This document shows, one piece after another, positions 46,036 through 55,930 of a stretch of DNA of 59,773 nt. The stretch is from Bacteroidota bacterium (GTDB lineage Bacteria > Bacteroidota > Bacteroidia > Chitinophagales > Chitinophagaceae), in contig CANGEP010000011.1 of NCBI GenBank assembly GCA_947452905.1, positions 1 to 59,773 of the forward strand, read 5' to 3'. The first letter of the stretch is position 1. The number at the start of each line of letters is the position of its first letter. The notes beneath the pieces are model-generated. The model searched no databases and had not been told where the DNA came from. It saw nothing but the letters and a program-made list of their open reading frames with translations. The position numbers and the translations under genes are program-made.

Positions 46036-47085
46036 TTAAATGAATAATAACGCATCTCCGTAAGAGAAGAAGCGATATTTATCTTTAATTGCTTTTTTAT
46101 AGGCTTCCATCGCTAATTCATAACCTGCAAAAGCACAAGACATTATCAACAAACTTGTTTTAGGCAAGTGAAAATTGGTTACTAGGCTATCTGCGATATT
46201 GAAATTGTAAGGAGGGTGAATAAAATGATTTGTCCAACCTTCTGCTGGTTTTAATAAACGTTGTGCAGTTACACTACTTTCCATAGCGCGCATAGCAGTG
46301 GTACCAATAGAACATACACGACGACCATTTTCTTTAGCAGTATTAATAATGCGACATGCTTCCTCGTCAATCTTAAAGTATTCAGCGTCCATTTTGTGTT
46401 TACTTAAATCTTCCACTTCGATAGGACGGAAAGTGCTTAAACCAGTATGTAGGGTAACTTCTGCAAAACGGATACCAATTATTTCGGCACGCTTAATTAA
46501 TTCCTTGCTAAAGTGTAAACCCGCAGTAGGTGCTGCTACAGCTCCTTCATGCTTAGCGTAAACGGTTTGGTATCTATCTTTATCTTCTTCGTCAGGTTTA
46601 CGCTTTATGTATTTTGGTAAAGGTGTTTCTCCTAAAAATTCTAACATTTTTTTAAATCCTTCGTCGTCCCCTTCCCATAAAAAACGAATGGTACGACCAC
46701 GGCTTGTAGTGTTGTCAATTACTTCTGCTACAAGTTCTTCATTTTCTCCAAAATATAATTTGTTACCTACGCGAATCTTTCTTGCGGGATCAACAATGAC
46801 ATCCCAAAGGCGATTAGGTTTATTTAATTCGCGCAATAAAAAAACCTCAATTTTTGCACCGGTTTTTTCTTTACGACCATACATTCTTGCAGGGAATACT
46901 TTGGTGTTATTTACAACAAATACGTCCTTGTCATCGTAATACTCTAAAAGATCAGAGAAATGACGATTCTCCATGTGACCATTTTGACGGTTCACTACTA
47001 AAAGACGGCTGTCTTCTCTTCTTTTGGTGGGATACTGTGCGATCAGGTTTAAGGGAAGATCGTACCTAAATTGTGAAAGTTTCAT
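46036..47085 (-). CDS. queA: S-adenosylmethionine:tRNA ribosyltransferase-isomerase QueA
   Basis: 349 residues. Signatures: [73 protein letters not shown] and [18 protein letters not shown]. It transfers ribosyl from SAM to preQ1 in tRNA, making epoxyqueuosine. The gene has a leader of about 87 bases with two similar hairpins, unusual for a gene here where leaders are mostly short. Confidence 0.96.
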   Translation of the reverse strand: MKLSQFRYDLPLNLIAQYPTKRREDSRLLVVNRQNGHMENRHFSDLLEYYDDKDVFVVNNTKVFPARMYGRKEKTGAKIEVFLLRELNKPNRLWDVIVDPARKIRVGNKLYFGENEELVAEVIDNTTSRGRTIRFLWEGDDEGFKKMLEFLGETPLPKYIKRKPDEEDKDRYQTVYAKHEGAVAAPTAGLHFSKELIKRAEIIGIRFAEVTLHTGLSTFRPIEVEDLSKHKMDAEYFKIDEEACRIINTAKENGRRVCSIGTTAMRAMESSVTAQRLLKPAEGWTNHFIHPPYNFNIADSLVTNFHLPKTSLLIMSCAFAGYELAMEAYKKAIKDKYRFFSYGDALLFI

Positions 47086-47127
47086 TTGTGTCTATTATTT
47101 AAAGATGATAGCCACATTAAGTTTACT

Positions 47128-47167
47128 ACAGCCTTACGGGGCAGTTCGCTTCATGTTACGGCATGAA
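47128..47167 (-). other. twin hairpins with identical loops in the queA leader
   Basis: Two 18-base hairpins separated by four bases. On the plus strand: ACAGCC-TTACGG-GGCAGT (47128-47145, one internal A-A mismatch) and TTCATG-TTACGG-CATGAA (47150-47167, perfect). On the queA transcript both loops read CCGUAA. They lie between the predicted queA start point near 47172 and the queA ATG at 47085. They do not match a preQ1 or SAM riboswitch consensus that I know. On the plus strand the loops contain the stable UACG tetraloop, so a plus-strand RNA is the alternative. Confidence 0.5.
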
Positions 47168-47178
47168 AATTATGGAGG

Positions 47179-47186
47179 CAAATGTA
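47179..47186 (-). promoter_or_regulatory. queA promoter -7 box
   Basis: Minus strand TACATTTG, a perfect TAnnTTTG, 94 bases upstream of the queA ATG; it places the twin hairpins inside the transcript. Confidence 0.45.
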
Positions 47187-47253
47187 CAACTTTAAGACTA
47201 ATTTTGTGTGAACAAAAACATTGCCTAAAATGAGGTTTGTAAGCAAATTTAAG

Positions 47254-47261
47254 TAGCTTTG
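47254..47261 (+). promoter_or_regulatory. ccmC promoter -7 box
   Basis: TAGCTTTG, a perfect TAnnTTTG, 48 bases before the ccmC ATG. If used, the ccmC transcript would not contain the hairpins at 47128-47167. Confidence 0.45.
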
Positions 47262-47308
47262 CAAACGATCGTTAGTTTTAGGTTTTTTAAGACTTAAAAA
47301 AGGAAAAT

Positions 47309-47989
47309 ATGCTTAGAGCAAAATGGTGGAAACTCTTATCTTTTGTATTGTTATTATATACTTGTACTTATGGTTTCATTGTTCAAGTACCTAAGTTGGA
47401 CGATCGAATGCAACAATCTATTCGCAATTTTTTCTTTCATGTACCGATGTGGTTTGGAATGATGATTTTACTTCTTGTCTCTTTAATATACGCAGTTAAG
47501 TATTTAAGAAACGCAAATCCTATTCATGATATTTATTCCTACAGTTTTGCATCTATGGGTTTAGTGTATGGTACTTTAGGAATTATTACAGGTGCAGTAT
47601 GGGCTAATTATCAATGGGGTAGTCCTTGGGTAGGAGATCCTAAACAAAATGGAGCTGCCATTGCCTTACTTATTTACTTTGCCTATTTTGTTTTACGTGG
47701 ATCATTAGTGGATATGGAAAAACGCGCAAGACTGTCTGCAGTCTATAATATCTTTTCTTTTTTCATGTTATTTCCTACACTTTGGATATTACCACGATTA
47801 ACAGAGTCTTTGCATCCGGGTGGACAGGGTAGTGAAGGGAATCCTGGCATTAATGGAAAAGATATGACAGCCAGTATGAGAACTGTTTTTTATCCAGCAG
47901 TAATTGGGTGGACACTTTTAGGAGTATGGATTGCTACTATTAATATTCGTATACAAATTTTAAAATTAAAGAAAGAAGGTTATTTATAA
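47309..47989 (+). CDS. ccmC: cytochrome c maturation heme handling protein CcmC/CcsA family
   Basis: 226 residues with about six membrane helices. The heme-handling tryptophan-rich segment reads WANYQWGSPWVGDPKQN (canonical WGxxWxWD, here W-V-G-D), and axial-type His residues occur in FFHVPMW and ESLHPGG. It moves heme for attachment to c-type cytochromes. A small CcmD-like gene follows 30 bases later, and ccmB lies 3 kb away on the other strand. Confidence 0.9.
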   Translation: MLRAKWWKLLSFVLLLYTCTYGFIVQVPKLDDRMQQSIRNFFFHVPMWFGMMILLLVSLIYAVKYLRNANPIHDIYSYSFASMGLVYGTLGIITGAVWANYQWGSPWVGDPKQNGAAIALLIYFAYFVLRGSLVDMEKRARLSAVYNIFSFFMLFPTLWILPRLTESLHPGGQGSEGNPGINGKDMTASMRTVFYPAVIGWTLLGVWIATINIRIQILKLKKEGYL

Positions 47990-48019
47990 TATTCACTAAA
48001 ACATTAACGCATAATTTAT

Positions 48020-48172
48020 ATGATTCAACTATTACAAACTACAAACAACAATAGCATCATGGTGCAAGACGGTAAAATTTATTTAGTCATGACCATTGTT
48101 TCCATCATCTTAATCGGCTTATTTATTTATGTAGCATCGGTAGACAAAAAAATAAGTAATCTAGAGAAATAA
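48020..48172 (+). CDS. CcmD-like small membrane protein
   Basis: 50 residues: a short polar N terminus, one membrane helix (YLVMTIVSIILIGLFIYVA) and a charged tail DKKISNLEK. The size, single helix and position directly after ccmC fit CcmD, which releases holo-CcmE from CcmC. Sequence identity to classical CcmD is too low to be certain. Confidence 0.7.
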   Translation: MIQLLQTTNNNSIMVQDGKIYLVMTIVSIILIGLFIYVASVDKKISNLEK

Positions 48173-48182
48173 AAAATAATCT

Positions 48183-49604
48183 ATGTCAGAAAATTCAAAC
48201 TATAGTTTTTTTCAAAGCGTCGAAAGAAGTTTTGATAAGGCATCTAAATTTACAAAATGGGAAACAGGTATTTTAGAACAAATTAAAGCCTGTAATAGTA
48301 TATATAGTATGCGCTTTCCTGTGAAAATGGATGATGGGCGTATAGAAGTGATTGAAGCTTATCGTGTGCAACACTCGCAACATAAGTCGCCATGTAAAGG
48401 GGGTATTCGTTTTAGTATGGCGGTAAATCAAGACGAAGTGATGGCTTTGGCAGCACTTATGACTTACAAGTGTGCCATTGTGAATGTCCCTTTTGGTGGA
48501 GCTAAAGGAGGTATAAAAATTAGTCCAAGATCTTTAAGTTCTTACGAGCTTGAAAAAATAACACGACGTTATACTTCCGAGTTAGTAAAGAAAAATTTTA
48601 TTGGTCCTGGTATTGATGTTCCTGCACCAGACTATGGTACAGGCGAAAGAGAAATGGCTTGGATTGTAGATACTTATCAATCTTTAAAGCCAGGAGAAAT
48701 TGATGCAGCAGGTTGTGTTACGGGTAAGCCCATTTCTTTAGGAGGTGTAAGAGGAAGAAAAGAAGCTACAGGCTTGGGTGTATTTTATGGTGTGAGAGAA
48801 GTTTGTTTAATGGAGGATGTAATGAAAAAGCAAGGCTTAACTATTGGTATTGAAGATAAAAAAGTGGTAGTTCAAGGGTTAGGAAATGTTGGATACTATA
48901 CAGCCAAATTTTTTAGAGAGCATGGTGCAAAAGTAATTGCCATTGCAGAATATGAAGGAGCTATTTACTGTGCTGATGGATTAAATGAAGAAGCTGTTTT
49001 TAATCACAGAAAATCAACTGGAAGTATCTTGAATTTTCCTGGTGCTACCAATATTGATAAAAGTGCTGATGCTTTAGAGATGGAATGTGATATTTTAATT
49101 CCTGCAGCTTTAGAAAATGTAATTGATGCTAACAATGCTCCAAGAATTAAAGCGAAAATTATTGGAGAAGCTGCTAATGGACCTTTAACACCTGAGGCGG
49201 ATGAAATTTTTGCAAAAAGGGGCATTTTGGTAATTCCTGACATGTACTTAAATGCTGGTGGTGTAACGGTTTCATATTTTGAGTGGTTAAAGAATTTATC
49301 ACATGTGCGTTATGGTCGTTTAGAAAAACGTTTTACCGAAAATGCAAATATTAATATTCTTAATCAAATCGAAGAATTAACTGGAAAAAAAGTAACCTCA
49401 GCAGAGAAAGAAATTATTGCACATGGTCCAGATGAAATTGATTTAGTGCATAGTGGATTAGAAGAAACTATGATAAATGCTACAAGAGAAATTATGGATA
49501 TTTGGAAATCGAATCCTACTATTCCTGATATGAGAACTGCAGCTTACGTTTGTGCCATTGATAAAGTGGGAACATCTTATGCTGAGTTAGGTATTTTCCC
49601 ATAG
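48183..49604 (+). CDS. Glu/Leu/Phe/Val-family dehydrogenase, probable glutamate dehydrogenase
   Basis: 473 residues. Signatures: [29 protein letters not shown] with the catalytic Lys, [21 protein letters not shown], the Rossmann motif [16 protein letters not shown], and [23 protein letters not shown]. It interconverts glutamate and 2-oxoglutarate with ammonia, close to the sucAB product chain. It lies ten bases after the CcmD-like gene. Confidence 0.93.
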   Translation: MSENSNYSFFQSVERSFDKASKFTKWETGILEQIKACNSIYSMRFPVKMDDGRIEVIEAYRVQHSQHKSPCKGGIRFSMAVNQDEVMALAALMTYKCAIVNVPFGGAKGGIKISPRSLSSYELEKITRRYTSELVKKNFIGPGIDVPAPDYGTGEREMAWIVDTYQSLKPGEIDAAGCVTGKPISLGGVRGRKEATGLGVFYGVREVCLMEDVMKKQGLTIGIEDKKVVVQGLGNVGYYTAKFFREHGAKVIAIAEYEGAIYCADGLNEEAVFNHRKSTGSILNFPGATNIDKSADALEMECDILIPAALENVIDANNAPRIKAKIIGEAANGPLTPEADEIFAKRGILVIPDMYLNAGGVTVSYFEWLKNLSHVRYGRLEKRFTENANINILNQIEELTGKKVTSAEKEIIAHGPDEIDLVHSGLEETMINATREIMDIWKSNPTIPDMRTAAYVCAIDKVGTSYAELGIFP

Positions 49605-49617
49605 TAGAAAATAAAAA

Positions 49618-50049
49618 CTAAATATACGCTGGGAAGTTTTGCAAAGCTTGCAATTTCCCCGTTTCTATTTTAGCGCCAACCGTATGGTGTCCATTGCTAG
49701 CTATTAAATAGGTGGCTTCTAGTACTTGTTGGTATTGAAGCAGTTGAGAAATTGTTTTGTCATCTATATTTACATTGGCCTCTTTACATTCAATAATCAT
49801 CCAGGGTTTTTCATTTTTATATACCAATATGTCAAAGCGTTTTGATAAAGAGCCCAATTGAATTGTTTTTTCTACAGCGATCATAGAAGCAGGATAATTT
49901 TCGACTTGCACCAAGTATTGTAAAATATTTTGTCTTACCCATTCTTCGGGAGTGAGCAATATCCAAATTTTACGGAAGGGATCGAACAGCTGATCCTTGC
50001 CTTGCTTTTTTTGAAGCTTAAATGGGTATTTTGGGTAATTAAGTTCCAT
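49618..50049 (-). CDS. PD-(D/E)XK nuclease-like protein, HsdR N-terminal type
   Basis: 143 residues. The conserved core is RFDILVYKNEKPWMIIECKEANV, giving Asp and Glu-x-Lys of the PD-(D/E)XK fold, then SQLLQYQQVLEATYLIASNGHH. It matches the stand-alone type I restriction N-terminal domain common in Bacteroidota as a housekeeping gene, not a restriction system: no hsdM, hsdS or helicase is near. Function unknown. Confidence 0.82.
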   Translation of the reverse strand: MELNYPKYPFKLQKKQGKDQLFDPFRKIWILLTPEEWVRQNILQYLVQVENYPASMIAVEKTIQLGSLSKRFDILVYKNEKPWMIIECKEANVNIDDKTISQLLQYQQVLEATYLIASNGHHTVGAKIETGKLQALQNFPAYI

Positions 50050-50109
50050 GATTTAAAAATGCAATAAATATTGTAATTTTATATATTAACCTGAACCAAA
50101 GATAGGCTT

Positions 50110-50880
50110 ATGAAAACAAAAGAGGAAATTGTAGAAAACTGGTTACCCAGATATACAGGAGCTAGTTTGGATCAATTTGGTAAGTTTATATTGCTTACTA
50201 ATTTTTCTAACTATGTAAATATGTTTGCAGCCAAGCAGGGGGTAGAAGTAATTGGGAAAGACCGCCCTATGCAATGTGCTACTGCCGAAGGTATTACGAT
50301 TATCAATTTTGGAATGGGAAGTCCAGGAGCAGCTACTATCATGGATTTATTAACTGCAATAAAACCAGAGGCAGTTTTGTTTTTAGGTAAATGCGGCGGA
50401 CTTAAAAAAAGAAATACAATTGGCGATTTAATTTTACCTATAGCAGCTATAAGAGGTGAAGGTACTTCTAATGATTATTTTCCAGCCGAAGTGCCGGCCT
50501 TGCCAGCTTTCGCTTTACAAAAAGCAATATCAACTACTATTCGTGATAATAATGTGGACTACTGGACAGGTACGGTATACACCACTAATCGTCGTGTATG
50601 GGAACATGATGATGAGTTTAAAGAATATCTTACAAAAATTAGAGCCTACGCTATTGATATGGAAACTGCAACTATTTTCACTGTTGGTTTTTTTAATAAA
50701 ATTCCCACAGGTGCCTTGTTACTTGTTAGTGATTCTCCCATGGTTCCAGAAGGGGTAAAAACGGAACTGAGTGATAGTAAAGTTACAGCACAATTTGTGG
50801 AACGCCATTTGCATATTGGAATTGAATCTTTAAAGCAATTAATTAACAACGGACAAACAGTTCGTCATTTGCAATTTTAA
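50110..50880 (+). CDS. amn: AMP nucleosidase
   Basis: 256 residues of the purine/uridine phosphorylase fold. Landmarks: INFGMGSPGAATIMDLL, VLFLGKCGGLKKRNTIGDLILPIAAIRGEGTS, TTNRRVWEHD, YAIDMETATIFTVGFF and the ribose-site Met-Glu pair. The short Bacteroidota form lacks the N-terminal domain of the E. coli Amn. It hydrolyses AMP to adenine and ribose-5-phosphate. Confidence 0.9.
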   Translation: MKTKEEIVENWLPRYTGASLDQFGKFILLTNFSNYVNMFAAKQGVEVIGKDRPMQCATAEGITIINFGMGSPGAATIMDLLTAIKPEAVLFLGKCGGLKKRNTIGDLILPIAAIRGEGTSNDYFPAEVPALPAFALQKAISTTIRDNNVDYWTGTVYTTNRRVWEHDDEFKEYLTKIRAYAIDMETATIFTVGFFNKIPTGALLLVSDSPMVPEGVKTELSDSKVTAQFVERHLHIGIESLKQLINNGQTVRHLQF

Positions 50881-50897
50881 AAGCAAGAATATCATTT

Positions 50898-51560
50898 TTA
50901 GTCTTTCCAAAGAAAAGGAAAGAGGATATAAGAGAGGGCAATAATCATTATATCAAAGCCAATTAATAAGCCAACTAGTTGAGGTAAACCGTTTTGTACC
51001 ACATCAGCAAAAGCGATATTAGCAATTTTCATAAGTAACATTAATTGTGGAATAATTAAAGGGAATCCCAAAATAGCCATGATCGCTGCAGGTTGCTGTG
51101 CTTTAGAGGCAATGGCTGCTAAAAAGCTAAAAACCAAACTAAGGCTAATTCCTCCTAGGCAACTTATGCCAAAAAATAAGAAAGGGTGAGAGAGGGGATT
51201 GCCTAATAATAAAGTAAATAATAATAAGCTAAGCCCGCTCATCAACGTCATTAAAATACTATTGTAAATAAGTTTTGAGAATATAAAAATTACAGGATGC
51301 ACAATGGTATAAAAATACAACATGCGACCACGACCCTCTTGTAAAAAAGATCGGGCAACTGCATTAATGCAAATAAATAATAAGGTTACCCAGTAAAGAC
51401 CATTCCAAACTTTATCATCAGGTTGTCCCATCGTTAAATAAATAACAAAACTGGTAGAGGCTATGTATAATAAAATACCAAAAAAAGTATACTGCTGACG
51501 AAACTCAAGCAGTATGTCTTTTTTCAATAAAGTATATAATGGATTTATTTGCTTGCGCAT
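50898..51560 (-). CDS. ccmB: heme exporter protein CcmB
   Basis: 220 residues with about six membrane helices. The N terminus [32 protein letters not shown] is the CcmB pattern, followed by [31 protein letters not shown]. It is the permease of the CcmAB transporter needed for cytochrome c maturation. Its start overlaps the end of tdk by 16 bases; ccmA is not in the window. Confidence 0.9.
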   Translation of the reverse strand: MRKQINPLYTLLKKDILLEFRQQYTFFGILLYIASTSFVIYLTMGQPDDKVWNGLYWVTLLFICINAVARSFLQEGRGRMLYFYTIVHPVIFIFSKLIYNSILMTLMSGLSLLLFTLLLGNPLSHPFLFFGISCLGGISLSLVFSFLAAIASKAQQPAAIMAILGFPLIIPQLMLLMKIANIAFADVVQNGLPQLVGLLIGFDIMIIALSYILFPFLWKD

Positions 51561-52108
51561 ATTCTACATCTAGGTTCGTAATTATTTTTTTCACCTAAGA
51601 CTACCGTCCCTGCTTCCTCGCTTGTACGATAGGAAACATTGGCTAAATGTCCACATTGCACACAAATGGCGTGTAACTTTGTAATAAAGTCGGCAATGGC
51701 TAATAAATGGGGCATCGGACCAAAAGGTTTTCCTAAATAGTCCATATCTAAGCCAGCCACTATAACTCTCTTGCCTTGTAAGACTAATGCTTCGCAAACA
51801 CGAATAATTTCTTCATCAAAAAATTGTGCTTCATCAATACCCACCACTTCGGCATTTTCAGCAAGCAGTAAAATTGCTTTTGCATTATCTACTGGAGTGG
51901 AGGAAATTGAATTGGCGTCATGGCTTACCACTTTATTTTGATCGTATCTTGTATCTAATGCAGGTTTGTAAATCTCAACTTTTAAATTAGCAATTTTTGC
52001 ACGCTTTAATCGGCGTATAAGCTCTTCTGTTTTGCCGCTAAACATACTGCCACAAACTACTTCAATCCAGCCTCTTTTTAATCCTGATAAATTTTGTTCA
52101 ATAAACAT
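51545..52108 (-). CDS. tdk: thymidine kinase (type II)
   Basis: 187 residues. P-loop [19 protein letters not shown], Walker-B-like [14 protein letters not shown], the lasso region [22 protein letters not shown], and zinc cysteines in [17 protein letters not shown] and RCRICASK. It phosphorylates salvaged thymidine. It precedes ccmB in an overlapping arrangement. Confidence 0.97.
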   Translation of the reverse strand: MFIEQNLSGLKRGWIEVVCGSMFSGKTEELIRRLKRAKIANLKVEIYKPALDTRYDQNKVVSHDANSISSTPVDNAKAILLLAENAEVVGIDEAQFFDEEIIRVCEALVLQGKRVIVAGLDMDYLGKPFGPMPHLLAIADFITKLHAICVQCGHLANVSYRTSEEAGTVVLGEKNNYEPRCRICASK

Positions 52109-52132
52109 ATAGTATAGTTAAATCAATTTGTT

Positions 52133-52140
52133 CAAAAGTA
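52133..52140 (-). promoter_or_regulatory. tdk promoter -7 box
   Basis: Minus strand TACTTTTG, the same box as at mnmA, 25 bases before the tdk start. Confidence 0.5.
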
Positions 52141-52158
52141 AACATTCCTTAGCGAACC

Positions 52159-53400
52159 TTACCCTAAATAATAGATAATTTCGGTCATGGTTTTATCGGT
52201 TGCCCCAGCATGAGCGCTAACAAATTGCGCCGCAGCATAGCCTGCATTTTGATAGGCTGATTCATTATTCATAAGTGAATCTATCAATGCAATGGCTTGG
52301 GAACTTTCTGCTATACTAAAACCTCCATTTGCTTTTCTAAGTCCAATGGCTTCTCTATATTTTTTATCATTGGGTCCCCAAACAACCGGTTTGCCAAATG
52401 CCGCTGGTTCGATTACATTATGTACACCATCATATCCAAAAGCGCCACCAACATAACTAATGGTAGCATATTGATAAAGAGATCTTAAAATACCTATACT
52501 ATCAACTAAAATTATTTGAGGAAGTTCTTGTTTTTCATTTTTTAGCACAAATTCCGAAAGCCTAATTGCAGAGGGAAAAATTCTTATACATTCTTTGATA
52601 TTATTTTCATCCACTAAATGAGGGGCAATAATGATATTGTATTCTTTAATGTGCGGCATCATTTGGGAAAATAATAAATGGTCTTCTTTCCAAGTACTTC
52701 CAGCAATAATTTTTTTATGAGCACTTAATAAATTAATCCAGTGAATAGGGGTTGTGTTTTTTGCAGTTTGTAAAACTCTGTCAAATCTAGTATCTCCAGA
52801 TATAGATATTCTGGTTTCGTTGAGTATTGATTTTACTAAATCAAAAGAAATTTGTTCTTGCACCAAGATGCTTGAAAACAGATTTAGTATCTTTTTGTAA
52901 AATCCGCCATACCATTTAAAGAAAATTTGATCTTTTCTAAAAATGGAGGAAACTAATAAGGTGGGAATATTTTTTTCTTGAGCAATTTTTAAATAATAGT
53001 ACCAGAACTCATATTTAATAAAAATTATGAGAACAGGTTGTATAGTTTGCATAAACCTTTGGGCATTTTTGTAGCTTTCAAATGGCAGGTAAGTAATGGC
53101 ATCTGCTGCTGGGTCGTTGTTCCTAAATAAATAACCCGAAGGCGAAAAAAAAGTTAACCAAATAGAATGATTGGGGTATTTATCACGAATCTTATGCATG
53201 ATGGGTAAACCCTGTTCAAACTCCCCATAAGAGGCTGCGTGTATCCAGATAATAGGCTTATCAATACTTGCTTTTTTAGTGTTAATTTCCTGCCAAACAG
53301 TAGATTGTCCCTGACACCAGCTTTTGGCTTTGGGATTAAAAAGCGCCAGCAGTTTAGCTAGTAGGGGGTAACAATAAATGAATAGCCTATACAATAGCAT
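52159..53400 (-). CDS. kdtA: 3-deoxy-D-manno-octulosonic acid (Kdo) transferase
   Basis: 413 residues. Family motifs: IWIHAASYGEFEQGLPIM (the SxGE-type element), YEFWYYYLKIAQEKNIPTLLVSSIFRKDQIFFKWYG, IIAGSTWKEDHLL, APHLVDENNIKE and YVGGAFGYDGVHNVIEPAAFGKPVVWGPN. It is a GT30 glycosyltransferase that adds Kdo to the lipid A precursor. It is divergent from the nucleotide-sugar operon at 53463. Confidence 0.95.
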   Translation of the reverse strand: MLLYRLFIYCYPLLAKLLALFNPKAKSWCQGQSTVWQEINTKKASIDKPIIWIHAASYGEFEQGLPIMHKIRDKYPNHSIWLTFFSPSGYLFRNNDPAADAITYLPFESYKNAQRFMQTIQPVLIIFIKYEFWYYYLKIAQEKNIPTLLVSSIFRKDQIFFKWYGGFYKKILNLFSSILVQEQISFDLVKSILNETRISISGDTRFDRVLQTAKNTTPIHWINLLSAHKKIIAGSTWKEDHLLFSQMMPHIKEYNIIIAPHLVDENNIKECIRIFPSAIRLSEFVLKNEKQELPQIILVDSIGILRSLYQYATISYVGGAFGYDGVHNVIEPAAFGKPVVWGPNDKKYREAIGLRKANGGFSIAESSQAIALIDSLMNNESAYQNAGYAAAQFVSAHAGATDKTMTEIIYYLG

Positions 53401-53440
53401 GGAATAAGGTTTCTAAGGGCAAAAATCACTCTTTTTATTG

Positions 53441-53448
53441 TAATTTTG
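53441..53448 (+). promoter_or_regulatory. -7 box of the nucleotide-sugar operon
   Basis: TAATTTTG, a perfect TAnnTTTG, 15 bases before the DegT aminotransferase ATG, predicting a very short leader. Confidence 0.45.
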
Positions 53449-53462
53449 CCAAAATTATTAGG

Positions 53463-54596
53463 ATGCGAAAAATTCAAATGGTTGACACCAAAACCCAGTA
53501 TTTAGCCATCAAGAATGAGGTGGATGCTGCCATTGAGGAAGTATTGGATTCGGCAGCCTATATAAATGGTAAAGCGGTTAAGGATTTTACACAACACTTA
53601 GCCACCTATTTAAAGGTGGATCATGTGATTCCATGTGCCAATGGAACAGATGCTTTGCAAATTGCTATGATGGCTTTGGACTTACAACCAGGAGATGAAA
53701 TTATAACCCCTTCTTTTACTTATATAGCCACAACCGAAGTGGTAGCACTCTTACAACTAAAGCCTGTTTTTGTAGACGTTGATCCCATTACTTATTGCAT
53801 GGATATTGAAAGTTTACAAAAAGCGATTACGCCTAAAACAAAAGTAATTGTCCCTGTACATTTATATGGACAGGCAGCGCCTATGGAAGAGATTATGGCT
53901 ATTGCTAAACAACATAATATTTATGTGATAGAAGATAATGCGCAAGCTATTGGGTGTGATTATACATTTTCGGATGGGACCAAAAAGAAAACAGGAACGA
54001 TTGGACATATTGGTGCAACCTCTTTTTATCCTAGTAAAAACTTAGGTGCTTTTGGAGATGGTGGTGCCATTTTTACCAACGATAAAAGTTTGGCAACTAA
54101 AATGGCGATGATAGCTAATCATGGTCAGTCACAAAGATATTATCATGATGTGGTAGGATGTAATTCAAGATTGGATTCTATTCAAGCAGCCATTCTTAAC
54201 ATTAAGCTAGCGCATTTAAATGAATACAATCAAGCCAGACAAAAAGTGGCAAGCTATTATAATAACGCTTTTTCATCTATAAATGAAATTGTTATACCTG
54301 CTAAGGCAAATTATACCACCCATGTTTTCCATCAGTATACAATGCAGTTAAAAGGGGTAGATCGGGATGCTTTTATTGCTCATTTAAATAGCAAAGAGAT
54401 ACCTTGTATGATTTATTATCCGGTGCCAGGGCATTTGCAAAAAATGTTTGGAAATCAAAATAATCAAACTTGGGATTTGCCAGTAACAGATACATTAACA
54501 GCTTGCGTTTGTTCTTTGCCTATTCATACAGAAATGGATGAGGAACAATTAACTTATATTGTGGAAGGCGTTGCAACCTTTTTTAAAAAAGATTAA
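53463..54596 (+). CDS. DegT/DnrJ/EryC1/StrS-family PLP sugar aminotransferase
   Basis: 377 residues. Motifs: VIPCANGTDALQIAMMAL, TPSFTYIATTEVVALL, VPVHLYGQAAPMEEI, VIEDNAQAIGCDY and the PLP-Lys region SFYPSKNLGAFGDGGAI, followed by VVGCNSRLDSIQAAIL. Such enzymes aminate keto-sugar nucleotides for surface glycans. The exact sugar is not readable. It heads the plus-strand operon with a UDP-glucose dehydrogenase 13 bases downstream. Confidence 0.92.
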   Translation: MRKIQMVDTKTQYLAIKNEVDAAIEEVLDSAAYINGKAVKDFTQHLATYLKVDHVIPCANGTDALQIAMMALDLQPGDEIITPSFTYIATTEVVALLQLKPVFVDVDPITYCMDIESLQKAITPKTKVIVPVHLYGQAAPMEEIMAIAKQHNIYVIEDNAQAIGCDYTFSDGTKKKTGTIGHIGATSFYPSKNLGAFGDGGAIFTNDKSLATKMAMIANHGQSQRYYHDVVGCNSRLDSIQAAILNIKLAHLNEYNQARQKVASYYNNAFSSINEIVIPAKANYTTHVFHQYTMQLKGVDRDAFIAHLNSKEIPCMIYYPVPGHLQKMFGNQNNQTWDLPVTDTLTACVCSLPIHTEMDEEQLTYIVEGVATFFKKD

Positions 54597-54609
54597 AAAT
54601 TACTAACAA

Positions 54610-55926
54610 ATGAAAATTGCAGTAGTAGGCACGGGCTATGTTGGATTAGTAACAGGCACCTGTTTTGCGGAGACAGGTAATAAGGTTACTTGTGTAGATA
54701 TCGATAAAGCCAAAGTGGATAAATTAAGTGCAGGACAAATCACTATTTACGAGCCAGGATTAGAGAAAATATTTTTAAGAAATATTAAAGAAAACCGATT
54801 AACCTTTACTACGCAATTAGAAGAGGCAATTGTGGATGCAGAGATTATTTTTTTAGCATTGCCCACACCTCCGGGTGCGGATGGTAGTGCGGATTTAAAA
54901 TATGTGTTGGGCGTAGCGGATCATTTAGGAAAAATATTAAAGGGCTATAAAGTAATTGTAAACAAGAGTACAGTGCCGGTGGGTACAGCCGATAAAGTAA
55001 GTGCTGCGATTGCCAAAAACTATCAGGGCGAATATGATGTGGTAAGTAATCCTGAGTTTTTAAGAGAGGGTGTGGCAGTGGACGATTTTATGAAGCCAGA
55101 TAGAGTAGTGGTAGGTACAAGATCGGAGAGAGCTAAAAAGTTAATGAGCGATTTGTATGCGCCATTTGTAAGACAGGGTAACCCGGTAATTTTTATGGAC
55201 GAGCGTAGTTCTGAGTTAACAAAATACGCAGCCAATAGTTTCCTTGCTACAAAAATTTCATTTATGAATGAGATTGCACAATTATGTGAGCGTATGGGAG
55301 CGGATGTGGATATGGTAAGAAGAGGCATTGGATCTGATGACAGAATCGGTAAGCGCTTTTTATTCCCAGGTATTGGCTATGGAGGATCTTGTTTTCCTAA
55401 AGATGTGCAGGCTTTAATTATGTCATCAGATGAAGTGGGGTATGATTTTGAGATTTTAAAAGCCGTGGAGTTAGTGAACGCCCATCAAAAATTACATTTA
55501 GTAGAAAAGATAAAGTCTTATTATAAAAATAATTTACAAGGCAAACATTTTGCTTTGTGGGGACTCGCTTTTAAGCCTAATACGGATGATATTAGAGAAG
55601 CACCAGCTTTAAGTATAATAGATGCATTAACAAGTGCTGGCGCTACGGTTACTGCTTATGACCCAGAAGCCATGCCCAATGTAAAGGCACAGATAGGAGA
55701 TAAGATTGCATTTGCCGAAAACCAGTATGAGGCTTTACAAAAAGCAGACGCTTTAATTATAGCTACAGAGTGGAGTGAGTTTAGAACCCCCGATTTTGAA
55801 TTAATGGAGCAAAAGCTCGAGTTAAACAAAATCATCTTTGATGGCCGTAATTTATTTGAAGTAGCAAAGATGAAAGAGCTAGGCTATCACTATGAAAGTA
55901 TTGGAAGAGCTTCCGCCTTAAAATAA
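54610..55926 (+). CDS. ugd: UDP-glucose 6-dehydrogenase
   Basis: 438 residues. N-terminal NAD motif [67 protein letters not shown], and the active-site Cys in [16 protein letters not shown]; a C-terminal domain begins with [18 protein letters not shown]. It oxidises UDP-glucose to UDP-glucuronate, the substrate of the decarboxylase encoded next. Confidence 0.96.
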   Translation: MKIAVVGTGYVGLVTGTCFAETGNKVTCVDIDKAKVDKLSAGQITIYEPGLEKIFLRNIKENRLTFTTQLEEAIVDAEIIFLALPTPPGADGSADLKYVLGVADHLGKILKGYKVIVNKSTVPVGTADKVSAAIAKNYQGEYDVVSNPEFLREGVAVDDFMKPDRVVVGTRSERAKKLMSDLYAPFVRQGNPVIFMDERSSELTKYAANSFLATKISFMNEIAQLCERMGADVDMVRRGIGSDDRIGKRFLFPGIGYGGSCFPKDVQALIMSSDEVGYDFEILKAVELVNAHQKLHLVEKIKSYYKNNLQGKHFALWGLAFKPNTDDIREAPALSIIDALTSAGATVTAYDPEAMPNVKAQIGDKIAFAENQYEALQKADALIIATEWSEFRTPDFELMEQKLELNKIIFDGRNLFEVAKMKELGYHYESIGRASALK

Positions 55927-55930
55927 ACCC

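Noticed and set aside
47024..47233. Plus-strand open frame upstream of ccmC
   Set aside because: Most of it lies antisense to queA and across the twin hairpins, with no recognisable domain; I treat the region as leader RNA, though a conserved short peptide from 47104 cannot be fully excluded.
49618..50049. Remnant of a type I restriction system
   Set aside because: There are no methylase, specificity or helicase genes nearby, and this stand-alone form is common as a lone gene in the phylum.
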